Below are positions 60,476 through 64,000 of a stretch of 64,000 nucleotides of DNA, piece after piece. The notes below the pieces were generated by a model. The model made no database searches. It had not been told where the DNA came from and was given only the letters and a program-made list of their open reading frames with translations. The position numbers were made by a program, and so were the translations under genes. Numbering within the stretch: the first letter of the stretch is position 1; every line of letters begins with the position of its first letter. The stretch comes from Corynebacterium minutissimum. GTDB taxonomy: Bacteria > Actinomycetota > Actinomycetes > Mycobacteriales > Mycobacteriaceae. The stretch is from assembly GCF_016889765.1 (NCBI RefSeq), contig NZ_CP069533.1:1984001-2048000 (forward strand), given 5' to 3'.

Positions 60476-62599
60476 TTAGAACAGTCTGATGTAGATCCCG
60501 AAAATCGAGTTGAGCATGTGCTGAATGTTATCGCGAAGTGGGCTGTTCGGGGCCAGGGCAGCCGCGCCGCCGGCGACGACTAGTGCACTGATTGCACCGA
60601 GCAGGAATCCAATTACGCCGCCGCGCGAAGACATGCAATCCTCGTCCGAGGAGCTCTCAGAAGAGTGCGCCGAGCTTCCCGACGACCCCGAGGAAATCTC
60701 CTCGCAAGACACCCGCTCCTTAGACGGTTCCTCAGAGGGGCGTGGTTGCTGCTCGGACGGTTCCTGCGGCTTACCAGCCACAGTAGAGGTAATCGTGGTG
60801 GGCACTACCTTGGTCTCGGTCCGTGTGCCACCGGGGACCACGACCGTGGAGGTAAGCGTCGTTGGAACCTCCTTGGTAATCACCTTGGTTCCACCGTCTC
60901 CCTTAACAGTGGAAGTGACGGTAGTGGGAACGACTGTGGTCTCTACCTTGGTTGTTCCTGGTTCTTTCACAGTGGACGTGACTGTGGTGGGAACTACTTT
61001 GGTCTCGACCTCGGCCGGTGCAGGCTCCTTCACAGTGGACGTGATCGTCGTGGGCACGTCCTTGGTTTCTGTCTTTACTTCGGTGGTCGGGACCGTCGTC
61101 GTGATGACTTTGGTCGTCTTCTCTGCGGGGAGAGTAGTGGTTACCGTGGTGGGAACCTCTTTGGTTTCGGTGGTGGTGATGGTCGTAGGGACCACAGTCG
61201 TGACGACCTCAGTGGTCGTGGCAGGTGTTGGAGTGGTGGGCTCCTCTTCACGAGGTTCAGGGATAGCGCGGTCATTGTTGTTGATGGTGACCTTATCCAC
61301 CAGATACGGATTGTTGGCGTTGTAGGTGCGGAAGGTGAGGGTCTCACCGGTCACATCGACGACCATGTAGTCCTCGTCGTAGTCCTGGCGCCAGAACGCA
61401 GTGGAATCGTGCACTAGCGCTGGATCCATGTTCTCCATGCGGGCATTGGGGTACTTTTTGCCGTCTTCGCCCTGGAAATCATAGAACTTACCGCCACCGG
61501 CGGAGCTGGTGGTGATGTAAAGGACCTCGCCGTCGTTGGGGTCGAGGACATCGCCACGCTTGCCCGGGGTTTCAACTGGGGTAAGGCCGTCCATGAGGTG
61601 GGTTCGGGTGTAGATGTGGTCATGGCCGCTGAGGACAACATCCACATCCAGATCTGACATTACGGGAGCTAGTTTTTCGCGGAGGGCGGTGACGTCAGTA
61701 TCCGTGTAGTGGGTTCCCTGGGAGAAGAAGGAGTGGTGCATGCCTACGATGACCCAGTCGTTAAAGGCGCCACGGTTCTCAATGGTCTTACGTAGAAACT
61801 CCGCGTGGCGATCAATCTCAGCTTCGCTATGGGCGTTAGTGTCCAAACCGATGAATAGGACGTTGTTGCGCTCGAAGTAGAAGTTGCGCAGATCTGAATC
61901 CTGATTCGGGTTGATGAAGTGCTCGTCGTAGTGCTTCATCGCCAAGTCTGACGGGTAGGTCTCGTGGTTGCCTGGAATCGCATTTGTAGGGTAGTTGCGG
62001 ATGGCAGGTGCAGAGAAAAAGCCGTCATACTGCGCCACGGTGGATCCCCAGCCTTCGACCTGATCGCCCAAGGACCAAATCATGTTGGCGTCTGGGTAGT
62101 CTGCAGTGGCATTCTTGATGGTGGTGTTCCACTGATCCGTCTGCCCCTTTATATCTGTATCGACGCCGATCTGGGCGTCGGCAACGGTGATGAAGCGCCA
62201 GTCTTCCCCGAAGCTACCGGTGTTGAAGGTTTCTTCCGCAGACCAACCGCCTTCATCCGAACCAACACGGTACGTGTACTCGGTATTTTCTTTTAGTCCG
62301 GTCGCGGTGGCGTTGTTGGAGACATACGCCACGGCACCGGCATCCTTTTCCTGGGCATCGAAGGTCTGCGTGCCCTCCGGCCCGGTGATTTCGAGAACTT
62401 CCTTATCGGCTGGGCCCTTGGTGCGCCAGGACACGATCACAGAGCTCTCATCGCTGCCTGGCTGGAGCACCATGCGGAACGTCGGATCAGTCTGTGCTGA
62501 AGCTTCGAACGGCACGCCAATTTGTGCGGTGAACGTGAGCGCGGCTGCAGTGACGACGGCTACGCCTGCTGATGCCGGAGAAAAACGGAAAAGTTTCAT
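60476..62599 (-). CDS. Secreted, surface-anchored purple acid phosphatase-like phosphoesterase
   Basis: The 707-residue protein starts at ATG 62599 (MKLFRFSP) with a signal peptide ending ASA. A fibronectin-like PAP N-domain precedes the metallophosphatase with the metal ligands in VADAQIG, SLGDQVEGW, IPGNHETY, VGMHHSFF and LSGHDHIYTR. Residues from about 470 to 605 are 21-residue VPTT(I/V)TSTV repeats, then a Ser/Glu-rich spacer and a C-terminal hydrophobic segment (IGFLLGAISALVVAGGAAAL). Substrate likely a phosphate ester. Divergent from PhoD. Confidence 0.88.
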   Translation of the reverse strand: MKLFRFSPASAGVAVVTAAALTFTAQIGVPFEASAQTDPTFRMVLQPGSDESSVIVSWRTKGPADKEVLEITGPEGTQTFDAQEKDAGAVAYVSNNATATGLKENTEYTYRVGSDEGGWSAEETFNTGSFGEDWRFITVADAQIGVDTDIKGQTDQWNTTIKNATADYPDANMIWSLGDQVEGWGSTVAQYDGFFSAPAIRNYPTNAIPGNHETYPSDLAMKHYDEHFINPNQDSDLRNFYFERNNVLFIGLDTNAHSEAEIDRHAEFLRKTIENRGAFNDWVIVGMHHSFFSQGTHYTDTDVTALREKLAPVMSDLDVDVVLSGHDHIYTRTHLMDGLTPVETPGKRGDVLDPNDGEVLYITTSSAGGGKFYDFQGEDGKKYPNARMENMDPALVHDSTAFWRQDYDEDYMVVDVTGETLTFRTYNANNPYLVDKVTINNNDRAIPEPREEEPTTPTPATTTEVVTTVVPTTITTTETKEVPTTVTTTLPAEKTTKVITTTVPTTEVKTETKDVPTTITSTVKEPAPAEVETKVVPTTVTSTVKEPGTTKVETTVVPTTVTSTVKGDGGTKVITKEVPTTLTSTVVVPGGTRTETKVVPTTITSTVAGKPQEPSEQQPRPSEEPSKERVSCEEISSGSSGSSAHSSESSSDEDCMSSRGGVIGFLLGAISALVVAGGAAALAPNSPLRDNIQHMLNSIFGIYIRLF
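60779..61200 (-). repeat. Tandem 63-bp (21-residue) repeats in the phosphatase gene
   Basis: At least five regular units of 21 codons begin VPTT(I/V/L)TSTV and end in E/K-T-K-V; further degenerate VPTT units precede them. The units code for a Thr/Val/Pro-rich stalk between the catalytic domain and the membrane end. Such repeats may vary in number between strains. Confidence 0.8.
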
Positions 62600-62825
62600 T
62601 ATTGTCTTGTTATGCCTTTGTGTGAGAAATCTTAAGGGGGGCTGTCCGTCGGTAGGGCTCTCCGCCGAGAAAACGGAGAGTCGAATATGACTTCCATACA
62701 GAAACACGCGCAGATGAATCCTTGGTTAATCGGAATAAAAATCTAGAGAAAGTCCCCTACAATGGGGGTCTCAACGGGTTTGTACGTGTTGAAGGCACCT
62801 TTTTGTTGGGCTTAGGTTAAGCTTC

Positions 62826-64000
62826 ATGTCCCACGAATTCGGGTCCACGAACGGGCCGTCACACTCGAGCAATTTCTTAGCTAATTCTTCAATTCCGTCT
62901 CGCATCAATCGTCGTACAGCACTGCGCTGGGGTGCCGCCAGCGCTACCACCGCAGCTGCTGGATTTGGCCTAGCTTCTGCCGCAGCGCAACGCACCGAAA
63001 CAGGAACCGCACCGCTGGATACCTACAACCAGGATTCCGACGCACAACTCCCGTTCCTCCATGGCGTCGCTTCGGGTGATCCTCTACCCACGTCAGTGGT
63101 GCTGTGGACACGCGTCACCCCGGACAGAGATTGCCTGCCGGGGTCCGGAATGGGTGAGGACGTCGATGTCGACTGGGAAATCGCGACCGACGAGTCCATG
63201 AACTCCGTGGTAGCTCAAGGCAGGGTCACTGCGTCCGTTGATCACGATCACACCGTCCATGTCGATCCTTTTGGGCTCGCCCCTGATACCGAGTACTTCT
63301 ACCGCTTCCGAGTAGCATCCGGCCCGCACGAAGGAGCAGTGTCCCCGGTTGGCCGAACGAAGACTGCTCCGGCGGTTGATGCTGAGGTGGAAAGTCTTAC
63401 CTTCGCTGTGGCATCCTGCGCTAACTACGAGTCCGGATTCTTTAATGCTTACAAGGACATGGCGGAGCGCGGCCGCTCAGGAGAGATCGACTTCGTGGTC
63501 TTCCTCGGTGACTACATCTACGAGTACCCCACCGGTGAATATGCTGGTAAGAGCGGAGTTGCCCGCCCGCACCACCCAGTGTGGGAAATCGTCACTCTCG
63601 AGGATTACCGCATCCGCTATGGCCGTTACCGCACGGATGCGCACCTCCAAGCAGCGCATGCAGCAGCACCGTGGGTCGTGGTGTGGGATGACCATGAGAC
63701 CGCCAATAACTCGTGGCGCGAGGGAGCGGAAAACCATACCCCGGGGTTTGTGGAAGGTGAATGGACAAGGCGTTGGAACGATGCGCTGCAGGCCTACTAC
63801 GAATGGATGCCGCTGCGCCAGAAGCAGCTGAGCGAGGGTGGAAAACTCTACCGCAATCTGCGCTTCGGATCCCTGATGGAACTCACCATGATGGACCTTC
63901 GTACCTACCGTGACCAAGAGACCACCTCCGCCAACTTTGGCGATCCGAACCGAACCATTGTGGGCGATGAACAGCTGCAGTGGCTGCGCGACACCATCTC
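62826..64000 (+). CDS. phoD: PhoD-family alkaline phosphatase (3' end outside window)
   Basis: The frame is open from ATG 62826 to the end of the window (391 codons). The N-terminus has a twin-arginine signal: RINRRTALRWG followed by an Ala-rich hydrophobic stretch, cleavage near SAAAQ. The PhoD N-domain (FLHGVASGDPLPTSVVLWTRVTP split after the first 20) and the catalytic domain with SCANYESGFF, FLGDYIYEY and WDDHETANNSW follow. PhoD enzymes are Ca/Fe-dependent phosphodi- and monoesterases exported by Tat. It diverges from the purple acid phosphatase by 226 bases, where a joint phosphate-starvation control is likely. Confidence 0.92.
   Translation, partial: MSHEFGSTNGPSHSSNFLANSSIPSRINRRTALRWGAASATTAAAGFGLASAAAQRTETGTAPLDTYNQDSDAQLPFLHGVASGDPLPTSVVLWTRVTPDRDCLPGSGMGEDVDVDWEIATDESMNSVVAQGRVTASVDHDHTVHVDPFGLAPDTEYFYRFRVASGPHEGAVSPVGRTKTAPAVDAEVESLTFAVASCANYESGFFNAYKDMAERGRSGEIDFVVFLGDYIYEYPTGEYAGKSGVARPHHPVWEIVTLEDYRIRYGRYRTDAHLQAAHAAAPWVVVWDDHETANNSWREGAENHTPGFVEGEWTRRWNDALQAYYEWMPLRQKQLSEGGKLYRNLRFGSLMELTMMDLRTYRDQETTSANFGDPNRTIVGDEQLQWLRDTI

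Noticed and set aside
60779..61200. CRISPR-like repeats
   Set aside because: The repeats are in frame, have no unique spacers of constant length, and code for a Thr/Pro-rich stalk.

Overview
The window is a chromosomal segment of an actinobacterium of the genus Corynebacterium. The clues are an intact mtrA-mtrB-lpqB operon, the SigH/RshA pair next to a WhiB1-type gene, a paired adnA-adnB helicase-nuclease, TAGGAT/TATAGT-type -10 boxes with leaderless starts, and a gene order that follows the backbone known from Mycobacterium tuberculosis (Rv3258c down to Rv3193c, from memory) and C. glutamicum. The species cannot be fixed from sequence alone; moderately high G+C and the IS types would fit the C. 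striatum/aurimucosum neighbourhood, but that is a guess.

Layout. 1-1.75 kb: tail of a DUF3499 gene and phosphomannomutase manB. 1.75-7.95 kb: a sulfite-assimilation block (fpr2, cysI, cysX, cysY, cysZ, cobA/cysG) that separates manB from its usual partners; the sulfate-activation genes cysH, cysD and cysN are absent. 7.97-10.2 kb: a SIS-like gene and manA. 10.2-12 kb: a membrane-anchored Pro/Glu-rich protein and a DUF4259 protein. 12.1-17 kb: tmk, mtrA, mtrB, lpqB. 17-19.45 kb: an acquired block with an IS481-family transposase and a divergent glyoxalase-fold/AraC regulator pair. 19.5-27.4 kb: comF, hpf, secA1, a HAD protein, DUF6459 and DUF6912 proteins, and four small exported proteins with a C-terminal hydrophobic segment. 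27.4-36.2 kb: rsgA, aroA, a HMCES/SRAP repair protein, a YbaK deacylase, sigH-rshA, a 24-codon ribosomal protein gene (bL37), whcE, membrane proteins and a DEAD-box helicase. 36.2-48.5 kb: DUF3107, DUF3152, TIGR02569, adnA, adnB, a potassium channel, nudC and uvrD2. 48.5-51.1 kb: an IS1634-family element that has split a ThiF-like gene and made a perfect 72-bp target duplication. 51.2-60 kb: a YgjP-type metallopeptidase, a DUF2342 protein, a PDZ/Lon-like protease, a lipoprotein next to an IS3 relic, another lipoprotein, a PPA1309-family protein and a UPF0182 membrane protein. 60.1-64 kb: initiator tRNA, then a purple acid phosphatase and the start of a divergent PhoD phosphatase.

Functionally the segment mixes envelope sugar-nucleotide supply (manB, manA), envelope signalling (MtrAB-LpqB), protein export (SecA1), thiol-stress control (SigH, RshA, WhcE), DNA repair (AdnAB, UvrD2, SRAP), sulfur assimilation from sulfite, and phosphate scavenging. 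No CRISPR array, prophage or rRNA operon is visible. The most notable structures are the 72-bp IS1634 target duplication with the reconstructable broken gene, the shortened cys cluster with repeat-rich sequence at its edge, an AdnA whose P-loop lysine is replaced by valine, and the recurring small exported proteins around secA1.
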